DNA of 22,538 bases from Prevotella sp. UBA1104 (GCA_002314055.1 DCBP01000040.1:1-22538); one strand, 5' to 3'. Counted from the stretch's first letter, positions 7,871 through 15,746 are shown. Notes: a model not told the origin generated them from the letters alone. Made by a program: numbers and translations.

Positions 7871-9994
7871 TTAATATTCTATTTTGATTTCTTTGTTTAC
7901 AGGAATTTCGTATTCCTTTCCGCCGATGAAGAGTTTGCCCCTTCCGCCATCACTCTTCACAGTTATGGTGTGGTCATCCATCTTCACATTAACCTCTCCA
8001 AAAGGAGTCGGCACGGAACCTTGCATGCGTTTCAAATTGCCGAGTGCAGGTCTTACCTCATATTCCTCATATCCCGGTTTCGTAGGTCTTACACCGAGGA
8101 AATACTTACCTATAAGATATATAGGACTTGCTCCCCAAGCATGACAAAGACTCTTTCCGTAAGGACGTCCGTACATTGCGAGATGCTCAGCACCCTCATC
8201 TGCAGGGTTGAATTTCTCCCAGAAACTTGTGGCACCCTCGTCGAGCATTCCGCCCCAATATCCTTCAAGATAAGGCATTACACGATTCTGGTATCCCATC
8301 TGGCAATCAGCTTCGAGCTCGTAGAAAAGCATGTAAGGTGTTGTGATAGGTTCAATGTCGTAATTATACAAAACAGAATCCATGAGCTCCCTCTTGTCAT
8401 CATCGTCCACCATATCATATATAATGGCAAAGATATTAGGGAAAGGCGTGATGTCGCGGTTCATCTTGCCGTCTTCGATGGCATGCAGAAAGACTTTGAA
8501 ATTGTCGTCCCAGAAAGTAGGCTTCAGCTTTGCCTTCAAATCCTTTGCGAGTTTACCGAATTTGTCGGCATCTTCAGAGTATTCAGCTGTCGTTATGCTT
8601 CCCTGAGGAGGATTCTGCAGAGGGTTGTCTCTCAATACGGCAGCGCAAGTGTGCATAGTCTCAAACGCTTTACAGAGCAGAATCTGCTCGAAGCATAGAG
8701 TGCCGCGCTTGTGCATCGGGAAGTCCACCCAGTCCACGAAAATCCAGTCGTCCGGCTGTCCCTCCGCCATGCCGTCGCTGTTAAGTCTGCCGAGCACATA
8801 CTGCATAAGCGTCTGCATCTTGGGATAAATCTCGCGCACGAAGGCAACGTCGCCAGTATACATATAATAGTCGAGCACCGATTTAAACCAATAGAACGTA
8901 TAGTCCATGATAGTGTTTATATGTGCCGTAACAGGGTCTTTCCCTCTAAGTTGCCTTATTGTTCGCTTAACACATTCAGTGTCGAAGCGCAAGTAGTAGT
9001 TCATTAGATACGACTGAATGGCATCTCCCGACCATGTCCATCGGTCGCGCTTTATGCCGTCCATGAAAAACTCGCGGGTTGTCAAGTCCATAGTATAAGC
9101 CGCCACTTCCCAAATTTTGTTGATTCGGCTGTTGTTACATTTGAACGATCCCGACTTCTTGTGGCTGAACTCCGAATACTCGTAGTCCATAGACACATCG
9201 GAATATGTAATCATGCCGCGTGCTTCCACCATGACGTAGCGGAACGCCTTACTGTCGTCGAGCACGATTTCCACCTTCTCGTTCTCATATTCGTTGTGGC
9301 GCAGGTCAAGACGGTCGAGAGTCTCACAATGCTGCATATCGAGGGCTTCTTCGCGGCTTTCGCCATAATATATGTTAATAATGCCCTTGCCTATAACTTC
9401 CTTTAATCTGATGTAGCCGAAGGTTTCCAGTCCGAAATCAAACAACCATTTGTTTGCCCCAATCTTTTCTTCATCCACAGGCTGCATTTCCGTACGTTTT
9501 AGCTGGAATGTAGACGGTGGCGTATCGATACTGTCGAATTTCCACGATGCCGCCGGCACGTAGATTCCCGAACCGTGAGCCATTCCGTTTTCGTCAATCC
9601 AAATCTTGTCTTCGTAAGTGGCAAGCCACGATGAATCGCTCTTTATCGTTCTTCCTTTTACGAATAATGTTGGCGGTGTTGCCTGATTGTGAATCTTAAT
9701 GTTGAGGCTGTGCTCTCCGGCAGGCACGGTGAATTTCCCCGGCATGCCGAACTGCAGTTTTCCGTCGAGCATCAAGTTGAAGTCGCCCTCAGTGGCGATG
9801 GTTATCGTTTCTTGTCTGTCGAGGTTCACCTTTGTAGAAAATTCCACAGTAGGGTAGTGGCTGTCCTGTTTCCAGAACGGCGGGAACATAGCGCCACGCT
9901 CCGTGCGGCGGTTATTGAACTTATTGCCGAGCCACACCTCGAAGTCGCCCGGATACCATATCCATGTTGCTTTATTCTTAGATTTCTTTTCCAT
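7871..9994 (-). CDS. Cytoplasmic GH78-like alpha-L-rhamnosidase
   Basis: A 707-residue protein with no signal peptide (MEKKSKNKATWIW), hence cytoplasmic. Residues about 45-115 and 180-275 are beta-sandwich domains. The (alpha/alpha)6 barrel spans about 285-635. The GH78 signature DGIKRDRWTWSGD at 312-324 contains the acidic residues expected for the catalytic acid region. PDDWIFVDWVDF (414-425), YWGGMLDEGATSFWE (579-593, probable base Glu) and CHAWGASPIYLI (617-628) match the rest of the family's active-site layout. A C-terminal beta domain ends at 707. The enzyme would release terminal L-rhamnose from imported small glycosides. Its ATG lies inside the end of the transporter gene with a 17-base overlap, which couples import and hydrolysis at the translational level. 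Confidence 0.9.
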   Translation of the reverse strand: MEKKSKNKATWIWYPGDFEVWLGNKFNNRRTERGAMFPPFWKQDSHYPTVEFSTKVNLDRQETITIATEGDFNLMLDGKLQFGMPGKFTVPAGEHSLNIKIHNQATPPTLFVKGRTIKSDSSWLATYEDKIWIDENGMAHGSGIYVPAASWKFDSIDTPPSTFQLKRTEMQPVDEEKIGANKWLFDFGLETFGYIRLKEVIGKGIINIYYGESREEALDMQHCETLDRLDLRHNEYENEKVEIVLDDSKAFRYVMVEARGMITYSDVSMDYEYSEFSHKKSGSFKCNNSRINKIWEVAAYTMDLTTREFFMDGIKRDRWTWSGDAIQSYLMNYYLRFDTECVKRTIRQLRGKDPVTAHINTIMDYTFYWFKSVLDYYMYTGDVAFVREIYPKMQTLMQYVLGRLNSDGMAEGQPDDWIFVDWVDFPMHKRGTLCFEQILLCKAFETMHTCAAVLRDNPLQNPPQGSITTAEYSEDADKFGKLAKDLKAKLKPTFWDDNFKVFLHAIEDGKMNRDITPFPNIFAIIYDMVDDDDKRELMDSVLYNYDIEPITTPYMLFYELEADCQMGYQNRVMPYLEGYWGGMLDEGATSFWEKFNPADEGAEHLAMYGRPYGKSLCHAWGASPIYLIGKYFLGVRPTKPGYEEYEVRPALGNLKRMQGSVPTPFGEVNVKMDDHTITVKSDGGRGKLFIGGKEYEIPVNKEIKIEY

Positions 9995-11354
9995 AACGTT
10001 CCTCTGTAATTTGTTCTAAAGATTTGCCGCGAGTCTTAGGAGTCCATATCGCTCCGATGAGCAGCGACACGATGAGCAATGCCATCATGAGATAAGCCGC
10101 GAGAGTGAATCCCTCGCCCTGTTCGCCGTAGATATTCACGAATACCAAGCCCCATGCAGCCGACAGTCCTCTAACCATGAAGAACATGATGCCCTGGGCT
10201 GCAGCACGATATTTTGCCGGGAACAGCTCCGAGGCCCACAGAGCATAGAAACCCTGCACCGAGATACCGCCCTGAATACCCCAAAGCAGAGTGAAGAAGA
10301 GCAGTCCGCTCATGCTACCGATACCTATTGTTACAATCATCACCCAAGCCAACACGGCAGCACCAACGCCAACGATATACAGCATGCGCTGGTTAACCTT
10401 GTCTACGAGCATCGAGAATACGAAAGTCATGCCGATGATGATAACCCACTGTCCGGCAGAGAGCATGTTAGCCTCGCCGTTAGACAGTCCGCCGGCAGTT
10501 TCGTAGATATGCTGCTGGAAGAAACCCATCACGGAACTTACGAGGTTCCATGTCAGGTACATTCCGGCAAGGAAAAGCATCGTTCTGACGTTCACCTTGT
10601 TTGAGAACAGCGTGCCGAAGGAAGCAAAAACGCTCTTGCCCTTCTGTGCCACTTCAGTATTGTTCTCTTCAGCCTTCGCTGCCTTCCATTCGGCCGACTC
10701 CTCGAGTTGCCTCTGCAGCAGCCATGCAATGAGTGCCACTACAAAGAGCGAGGCAAACACGATGCGCGAGCTGAACACGTTGATAGCAGCCGCAGGAGCA
10801 TCGCTGCCGATAATCTGTGTTGCTGCCTGACTGACGAACGGGAACATGAATCCCGCCTCGGCATTGTTAGTAGGCGGAGCAAGAAACCAGCCCAAGAGCA
10901 GGATGATAAGCGGACCGATGCCCCATGCCATCTGCGAGATGCCGATGTTGCGGCCGCGGTCGTTGATTTCCGAACTCTCCGATATATATGTCCATGATGC
11001 CGGCACACCCACGCCCACGCTGATTCCCGTTACGAGGAAACCGGCGAGAAGCATAGGGAAGTTGGTGGTGAAAACCACGAGCAACACTCCGAGCATATAG
11101 ATAAGCATGTTGTAGGTGTATATCGCCTTTCTGCCGTATTTGTCGGCAAGGAAGCCTCCGATAATTGCTCCTATAGCCGCTCCAAGACAGTTGGCGCTGA
11201 TAGCATTCAAGAATCCGAGGTGAGCCTCTGTTAGTCCGAGATAACTCTGCCACAATGACAATCCGCTGGCACCGGCAACGATGGCTCCGGCGTCAAGATA
11301 GTTGGTAAGAGACACGGCGATGGTGCTCTTCAAACTGCTTTTATTATTTCCCAT
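9978..11354 (-). CDS. MFS sugar transporter (sugar-porter type), first gene of the glycosidase operon
   Basis: A 458-residue protein with about 12 hydrophobic segments, consistent with the major facilitator superfamily. The family motif GGFLADKYGRK (66-76) lies between segments 2 and 3. GVGVPASWTYISESSEINDRGRNIG (about 115-139) and ELFPAKYRAAAQG carry the conserved E-x(n)-R pattern of sugar porters, and the tail PKTRGKSLEQI is also typical of them. It probably imports a small sugar or glycoside by proton symport across the inner membrane. It is coupled to a cytoplasmic rhamnosidase, so a rhamnose-containing disaccharide or short oligosaccharide is the best guess. Upstream (11355-11507) I find no clear TTTG/TAnnTTTG promoter pair. 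Confidence 0.9.
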   Translation of the reverse strand: MGNNKSSLKSTIAVSLTNYLDAGAIVAGASGLSLWQSYLGLTEAHLGFLNAISANCLGAAIGAIIGGFLADKYGRKAIYTYNMLIYMLGVLLVVFTTNFPMLLAGFLVTGISVGVGVPASWTYISESSEINDRGRNIGISQMAWGIGPLIILLLGWFLAPPTNNAEAGFMFPFVSQAATQIIGSDAPAAAINVFSSRIVFASLFVVALIAWLLQRQLEESAEWKAAKAEENNTEVAQKGKSVFASFGTLFSNKVNVRTMLFLAGMYLTWNLVSSVMGFFQQHIYETAGGLSNGEANMLSAGQWVIIIGMTFVFSMLVDKVNQRMLYIVGVGAAVLAWVMIVTIGIGSMSGLLFFTLLWGIQGGISVQGFYALWASELFPAKYRAAAQGIMFFMVRGLSAAWGLVFVNIYGEQGEGFTLAAYLMMALLIVSLLIGAIWTPKTRGKSLEQITEERYGKEI

Positions 11355-11507
11355 ATTTCGATTATATTATTATTTTCGTTTATGCGTACTTCTTTATAAT
11401 AACGTAAAAACATGGGTTTTGTACTATATTCAGCGTATATCTCGCATCTGTTATTTCTTCCCGCATCTATTCTTCAAAACACAAGGTTAGTGGTACTCGC
11501 CGAATGG

Positions 11508-11536
11508 AATTTACAAAAAAAAAGTTTTTGTAAATT
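11508..11536. other. AT-only hairpin next to a nine-base A/T run
   Basis: A 12-bp stem (AATTTACAAAAA at 11508-11519 with TTTTTGTAAATT at 11525-11536) encloses a 5-base loop. On the minus strand the nine consecutive T residues (11515-11523) follow the G/C-rich repeat hairpin at 11537-11621, so together the two could form a terminator for the ATPase gene. Confidence 0.5.
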
Positions 11537-11632
11537 TACCCTCACACCCTCACACTCCTCTCAAACCCCTTCTGTTTATAGGAGTTTCAAGTGTGAGGGT
11601 AAGTGTGAGGGTGTGAGGGTAAGTGTGAGGGT
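11537..11632. repeat. GTGTGAGGGT repeat array with a perfect 20-bp inverted repeat
   Basis: The 10-mer GTGTGAGGGT occurs four times on the plus strand, at 11591, 11603, 11611 and 11623. The 20-mer at 11537-11556 (TACCCTCACACCCTCACACT) is the exact reverse complement of 11602-11621, so the array can fold back over a 45-base intervening segment that itself has ACTCCT/AGGAGT pairing. The element lies between the ATPase stop and the MFS promoter region. Whether it is a terminator, a protein-binding array or a mobile repeat cannot be decided from one copy. Confidence 0.75.
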
Positions 11633-11655
11633 AGAACTTCAAAAAAATATATATT

Positions 11656-12810
11656 CTACATTATTGTAGTCTTCCTGCCATACATCCTGTTTATCCAGAT
11701 GTCGAAGAATTGTTCACTGATGGAGTATTTGTTGTGGAGTTTCGTAACGATGCCGTAGTTTATCAGTTGCTTTGCTGCATACTGATTAGCACTTGCAGAA
11801 GAAAGTTTGTGCTTCTTAATAAAACTTGCAGATGTTATCTTTTCCACTTCTCCTTCTTCAGCTATGGCATACAGAAGGGGCTTCTGCTTTTCGGGAATGT
11901 TTGACAACATCTCTTGAAATAGAGGTTCTTTGGAGTCGATAATGTTGTTTATTGATTGTATTATAATATCTTTGCTGCAATTCTCCCCGTTATCAACAGA
12001 AGCGAAAACCTCATTGAATGTTCTTTGCATCCCGTAGGTATTGCCGCGGAACAGCTGGTAAACTTCCGATATGTCGTTTCTTTCTATATGTTTGTCGTAT
12101 TTGTTCATCCATTTTTCCACGAAATCCGCGTAGTAGTCTTTTGCTATAGGTTTCAGTTCGAGGATATCAGCACTATTGTAGAACGGATGTACTGCTGACA
12201 GGAAAATTTCCTGCATTACATGGTATTCGCTTCCTGCAAATATAAACTGGCAGTTTGTCATTGTCTGGATGTGTGTTCTGAGCAGAGCCTCAATGTTCTT
12301 CTCCGGGAATTTTGCGATTTGCTGAAATTCATCTATTGCCATGATGCATGGTTTGTCGGCATTCTCCAGATAGCGGAAAATCTCTTCAAGGGTGAGTTCC
12401 GGTTTTATTATATCACCAAGATTAAGGTTGAAAGTAGGAGTATTTGTTATGGGATCAAACCCAAACTGACCGCTAATTGATTTGATGGTTTGTATAAAAG
12501 CCGTAAGCATCTTTCTGCTTCTTGGCACAATGGCTTCGTATATTTTTCTGCCGAGCAGATAAGTAAACTCTTGCAGACTGGTCGTATGCATGATGTCGAT
12601 GAAAAAAGTGTAGTAACCATCTTCGTCGAATTCATTTTCAAAGCAATATCTTATCAGTCCTGTTTTTCCCATTCTCCTTGGAGATATGAGCACAAGGTTA
12701 TTGCCGTTTGTTATGGATTTGCAGATAGTCTTTTTTTCTTTATCTCTGTCGCAGAAGTATTCCTTGCTTATTCTTCCTGCAACTACGAATGGATTCTTTA
12801 TCATTGCCAT
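11656..12810 (-). CDS. Stand-alone P-loop ATPase (archaeal-type ATPase / STAND-like) with C-terminal winged helix
   Basis: A 384-residue protein. The N-terminus KNPFVVAGRISKEYFCDRDKE is the usual lead-in of this family. Walker A is SPRRMGKTG (43-51), Walker B is CIMAIDEFQQI (155-165), and a sensor-like segment FIFAGSEYHVM lies at about 189-199. Residues about 310-375 (LYAIAEEGEVE, ASFIKKHKLSSASANQYAAKQLINYGIV) form a winged-helix domain ending in FFDIWINR. These ATPases are common in Bacteroidales accessory regions. Their function is largely unknown, and roles in DNA binding or defence are speculative. No partner nuclease or effector is adjacent. The gene is monocistronic with its own promoter and is AT-richer than the glycosidase genes around it. 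Confidence 0.85.
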   Translation of the reverse strand: MAMIKNPFVVAGRISKEYFCDRDKEKKTICKSITNGNNLVLISPRRMGKTGLIRYCFENEFDEDGYYTFFIDIMHTTSLQEFTYLLGRKIYEAIVPRSRKMLTAFIQTIKSISGQFGFDPITNTPTFNLNLGDIIKPELTLEEIFRYLENADKPCIMAIDEFQQIAKFPEKNIEALLRTHIQTMTNCQFIFAGSEYHVMQEIFLSAVHPFYNSADILELKPIAKDYYADFVEKWMNKYDKHIERNDISEVYQLFRGNTYGMQRTFNEVFASVDNGENCSKDIIIQSINNIIDSKEPLFQEMLSNIPEKQKPLLYAIAEEGEVEKITSASFIKKHKLSSASANQYAAKQLINYGIVTKLHNKYSISEQFFDIWINRMYGRKTTIM

Positions 12811-12827
12811 AAGTTTAAATACAGATG

Positions 12828-12859
12828 CAAAGATACTCTTTTATATATAATTATACAAA
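12828..12859 (-). promoter_or_regulatory. Promoter of the ATPase gene
   Basis: On the minus strand, TTTG (12856-12859), a 20-base spacer, then TATCTTTG (12828-12835). This is a full match to the Bacteroidetes consensus TTTG-N19-21-TAnnTTTG. Transcription would start about 10 bases before the ATG at 12810, giving a very short leader. Confidence 0.7.
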
Positions 12860-12904
12860 TCCTATAATACAAATTCTATAAAAACATTCCGCAGGCATTA
12901 TTTT

Positions 12905-13055
12905 GGTTCATTCGGAATTCGGAGTGATCCGCCAATCCGCCGGTAATCTCTTTGGCATTTTTACTTGCCAGAGGGCGTTTTGTTGGCTTTTCGTCTAAAA
13001 AATATATTTGCCACTTCCGATAATAAATATTATCACTCCAAATTCCGGATGAGCC
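12905..13055. mobile_element. 151-bp MITE-like element with 24-bp terminal inverted repeats
   Basis: Bases 12905-12928 and 13032-13055 are inverted copies matching at 21 of 24 positions (shared core GGAATTyGGAGTGAT). They enclose about 100 bases with no convincing gene. Inside is a small hairpin (TGGCA...TGCCA). A 67-codon minus-strand frame (12876-13079) spans it but begins inside the decayed toxin tail. The right end lies 10 bases beyond the toxin stop codon. No clear target-site duplication is visible, and no transposase is present, so a non-autonomous element is the best reading, not a proven one. Confidence 0.5.
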
Positions 13056-13065
13056 TAATATATTG

Positions 13066-13408
13066 TCAAATAAGTCCATTTTTCTTAAGAACTTTCTTCA
13101 ATTCAGAATCTTTGATTGTTTCCCTATCAGACTATATCATATACAGTAAGCAATGTTACATTTGTTTCATCTACAGAAACGATTGCTGTAACAGTAATAA
13201 CTCTTGCTCCACCGCTTTTCCCTTTTCCTTTGGAAGTTATAGCCATGCGGATTTTACGTAATCCCTTTCACAATTCACTACCTTGAAAAGGATTCTTCTC
13301 CAGTTCATCTAAGAAATTGCTAAAATCTTGTTTCATCGATTTATATCGTTTGCACAAGACCTTTAAGTTACTCTTAAAATCGGGAGTAGAAGATATGTTA
13401 CAAGTCAT
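13066..13408 (-). pseudogene. Decayed RelE/ParE-type toxin gene
   Basis: From the ATG at 13408, which overlaps the antitoxin stop by 11 bases, the frame reads MTCNISSTPDFKSNLKVLCK...ELEKNPFQGSEL, then meets TGA at codon 47 (13268-13270). Reading on gives KGLRKIRMAITSKGKGKSGGARVIT, the hallmark core of this toxin family. After VYD the frame breaks. Removing one base near 13134 (TATGATATAG to TATGATAAG) restores YDKSDRETIKDSELKKVLKKNGLI and a stop at 13066. So one nonsense mutation (TGA where a Gly codon GGA is expected) and one single-base insertion have killed an otherwise full-length 113-residue toxin. This assumes the sequence is correct at both sites. Confidence 0.85.
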
Positions 13409-13661
13409 TTAACAACTCCTCCTTAGATATGGCTTTTATCTTTCCTTGTTTTATAAGTTGGTACTCTTTGCATGCCTTATCTACATGAGACAAGATTTCC
13501 TCTTTACTCATACAAGGTTCCTCGGAAACAACATCTCCTACAGACTCAACCTTATCTTTACGAAGAGTTTGCTCCAACTTTTCTAACAGATCTATATCCG
13601 TGATTCCTAAGATTTCACGGATGAGATTATTTTGCGTTACTTGTAACCTTGCTACGTTCAT
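13398..13661 (-). CDS. Antitoxin of a type II toxin-antitoxin pair, toxin partner broken
   Basis: An 87-residue acidic protein (MNVARLQVTQNNLIREILGITD...). The N-terminal part to about residue 36 looks like a coiled or helical dimerisation segment (IDLLEKLEQTLRK). The C-terminal half (SKEEILSHVDKACKEYQLIKQGKIKAISKEELLNDL) has the form of the toxin-wrapping tail of antitoxins paired with RelE-like toxins in Bacteroidales. The frame is intact while the overlapping downstream toxin gene is not, so this is now an orphan antitoxin. It may persist as an autoregulator or a neutraliser of related toxins elsewhere. Confidence 0.8.
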   Translation of the reverse strand: MNVARLQVTQNNLIREILGITDIDLLEKLEQTLRKDKVESVGDVVSEEPCMSKEEILSHVDKACKEYQLIKQGKIKAISKEELLNDL

Positions 13662-13688
13662 ATTGCTACTTTGTTAAAGATTATGCGG

Positions 13689-13721
13689 CGAAGTTAAGAT
13701 TTATTCATGAGAAATGCAAAA
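13689..13721 (-). promoter_or_regulatory. Probable promoter of the antitoxin gene
   Basis: On the minus strand, TTTTG (13717-13721), a 20-base spacer, then TAACTTCG (13689-13696). This fits TAnnTTTG with one mismatch. Transcription would start about 20-25 bases before the ATG at 13661. Confidence 0.4.
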
Positions 13722-13773
13722 GTTTAAGCTAAGAATGTTCATTTTATCCTACTATTGAAGCCATTGCAAAATT

Positions 13774-13797
13774 AATTGCACCTAATTAAGTGCAATT
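13774..13797. other. Short hairpin or dyad upstream of the antitoxin gene
   Basis: AATTGCAC (13774-13781) pairs with GTGCAATT (13790-13797) across an 8-base loop. On the plus strand it is followed by TTT. It lies 53 bases upstream of the putative antitoxin -33 box, so an operator or a weak terminator are both possible. Confidence 0.35.
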
Positions 13798-13842
13798 TTT
13801 GCTGTTTATTTGTATGCATGTTTTACTTGGTTAGTGCGTTAA

Positions 13843-13903
13843 ACATATAAAAACAAAAATCCGCAAACATGTCTGATTCTTTCAGCTCACATCTGCGGAT
13901 TTT
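13843..13903 (-). terminator. Terminator downstream of the pectate lyase gene
   Basis: A 10-bp stem, AAAATCCGCA (13856-13865) with TGCGGATTTT (13894-13903), with further inner pairing (ACATGT/AGATGT, CTGA/TCAG). On the minus strand it is followed by TTTTTGTTTTTA. It lies about 95 bases after the pectate lyase stop codon. Confidence 0.8.
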
Positions 13904-13955
13904 CCGTATTGTTAAATTTCCCTTTAACCCTTTTCAGTATACAAGTCATACCACT

Positions 13956-13977
13956 CCCCTCCCCATGCGGGGAGGGG
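13956..13977. other. Very GC-rich hairpin between pectate lyase stop and terminator
   Basis: A perfect 9-bp stem of CCCCTCCCC (13956-13964) with GGGGAGGGG (13969-13977) and a 4-base loop, followed on the plus strand by more G-rich sequence (CTGGGGGAGAGG). It has no U-tract on the minus strand. It is far more GC-rich than its surroundings. It looks like a dispersed repetitive palindrome or an mRNA 3'-end stabiliser instead of a terminator. Confidence 0.6.
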
Positions 13978-13997
13978 CTGGGGGAGAGGCTTCCTTT

Positions 13998-15746
13998 TTA
14001 CATCAAGCTCGTCTTTCCCTCAAGTGTGTCGTGGTTGTTCTTGAGGTCAGTCCAGTCCACCTTCTTCTTGGTGTCGATGCCGTTGATATACTTCTCGATG
14101 TTGGTATATCCGTCGCCGTTGCAGTCGAGGTTGGCATCGCTTGGGTCGTTAGGGTTCAAGCCGTTGGCAATCTCCCATTCGTCCGGCATACCGTCGCCGT
14201 CGCTGTCCTTCCAGGTCTTGTATTTCTTATACTCAGGGAAGCCGCCCATTTGACGTATATCGGTGATGATACCCTCCTTGTATGAGTCCTTGCCCAAACG
14301 ACGATACTTGAAGAAGCCTTCCTCGTTCTTCGACTTGTCGGAGAGTCCCCACATGTCGCCGTAAGGATTCTTCTTCGGCAATTTCTTCACGTAGTAAGCC
14401 TGACCCGTACGCACCTCCTCAACGATTCTCTGGTCTACGATGTCGCGGCAAGGCATTGTGGCACCCACGTTAGAGAGCACCTTGTCGAAAGTCTGGTCAG
14501 ACGGGATAATCGTCATGTAAGGCATGGCGAACGGTTCGTCGGAATGCATCAGCTGCTTCACGTCGTCAGGAATGCCGTTAGGCAGATCCTTGTCGGCAAT
14601 CTGAATACCGCCGTCCCAGTTGTTCTTCGTTACGCGCTCGTTACCCTCCACGATGTTTCCAGTGGCATAGATACGGCCATACTGCGGATAGTCGAAGAGC
14701 TTGTTGCTTCGGCTCTCGCTCTTCACGATGCGGTAGCCGATAGGAGTGTTCTTCGGAGTGAGAGGTCCCGGCTTGTAGTAGTTGTTGATGAAGTTACTCA
14801 TCGTAGAGTATTCGCCGCCGTCTGCCGTGCGGTGAACCCAGTTGTAGATGATGTTGTTCACGAAGTTGAATACACCGCCCCAACCGATAGAAGGGTTACG
14901 GCCAGTGTTGTCGGCCCACAGGTTGCGCATGAACGAAGAGTTCTCGCCGCCGATGGTAGAACCGAAGGCGTGGTTCCATGTGTCGAGAGCCTTAGCCGAG
15001 ATAGTGTTCTGGATTGTTACGTTCACCGTAGCCACCTTGCGCTTCGGTTTCCCGTCGTGCAGGTCGAACATGTGGCGGTAGAACGAGATGTTCTCGTCGA
15101 GACCCCACTCGCAGGAGCAGTGGTCGATCATGATATTGCCCACAGGGTTGCCGCCGAACGAGTCTTCGCGATACCACACATGGGTGTTGCCGCGACGGAA
15201 ACGCATGTGGCGCACGATAACGTCGTGGGTGTCAACCTGGAACGACTCGCCCGAAATCTGCACGCCCTCGCCCGGAGCCGTCTGTCCGGCGATGGTGATA
15301 TATGGAGCTCGCACGATGATAGGAGTCTTCAACACGATGTTTCCAGACACGTTGAACACGATGATTCTGGCACCGCCCTGCTCGCAAGCCCAGCGGAACG
15401 AGCCAGGACCCGAGTCGTTGAGGTTGGTAACTGTCAATACCTTTCCGCCTCTTCCGCCGAAGGTGTACATACCGCCGCCTTCAGCTCCAGGGAATGCCGG
15501 AATCTTAGCCTGGCGAAGGTCATACGGACGAGAAGCCCATGGCACGTAAGGTCTGCCCTTCATTGCCTCTGCCTTAACGATAGGCCATGCCACTGCCCAT
15601 GCCGAGTCGGAATGTGCAGTCCAAACAGCCTCCAAAGAGTCGATTTTCTCTTTCGCCTCCTTTGTAATTACCGGGTACTGTGCGTGTACCGCCTGCGAGC
15701 CTGCCGCAACGGCAAGCGCAGCCAACAATAATTTTTTACTGTTCAT
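13998..15746 (-). CDS. Secreted pectate lyase, family PL1-like
   Basis: A 582-residue protein with signal peptide MNSKKLLLAALAVAAGSQAVHA and likely cleavage before QYPV. Residues about 82-345 are the parallel beta-helix: IPAFPGAEGGGMYTFGGRGG (82-101), VTNLNDSGPGSFRWA, ITIAGQTAPGEG (150-161), HDVIVRHMRFRRG (174-186), IMIDHCSCEWGLDENISFY (205-223), IYNWVHRTADGG, FINNYYKPG. This pattern is that of PL1 pectate lyases from gut Bacteroidetes, which cleave alpha-1,4-galacturonan by calcium-dependent beta-elimination. The C-terminus has two calcium-loop motifs, DSDGDGMPDE (514-523) and DCNGDGYTNIE, of thrombospondin type 3/EF style. It is probably the polymer-cutting enzyme of the locus. It lies 126 bases after the HU-like gene. 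No firm promoter was found, but a hairpin is present in that gap. Confidence 0.9.
   Translation of the reverse strand: MNSKKLLLAALAVAAGSQAVHAQYPVITKEAKEKIDSLEAVWTAHSDSAWAVAWPIVKAEAMKGRPYVPWASRPYDLRQAKIPAFPGAEGGGMYTFGGRGGKVLTVTNLNDSGPGSFRWACEQGGARIIVFNVSGNIVLKTPIIVRAPYITIAGQTAPGEGVQISGESFQVDTHDVIVRHMRFRRGNTHVWYREDSFGGNPVGNIMIDHCSCEWGLDENISFYRHMFDLHDGKPKRKVATVNVTIQNTISAKALDTWNHAFGSTIGGENSSFMRNLWADNTGRNPSIGWGGVFNFVNNIIYNWVHRTADGGEYSTMSNFINNYYKPGPLTPKNTPIGYRIVKSESRSNKLFDYPQYGRIYATGNIVEGNERVTKNNWDGGIQIADKDLPNGIPDDVKQLMHSDEPFAMPYMTIIPSDQTFDKVLSNVGATMPCRDIVDQRIVEEVRTGQAYYVKKLPKKNPYGDMWGLSDKSKNEEGFFKYRRLGKDSYKEGIITDIRQMGGFPEYKKYKTWKDSDGDGMPDEWEIANGLNPNDPSDANLDCNGDGYTNIEKYINGIDTKKKVDWTDLKNNHDTLEGKTSLM

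Noticed and set aside
12876..13079. 67-codon minus-strand open frame after the toxin remnant
   Set aside because: Its start lies inside the toxin tail and its body is the 151-bp inverted-repeat element. Nothing in the sequence supports a protein.
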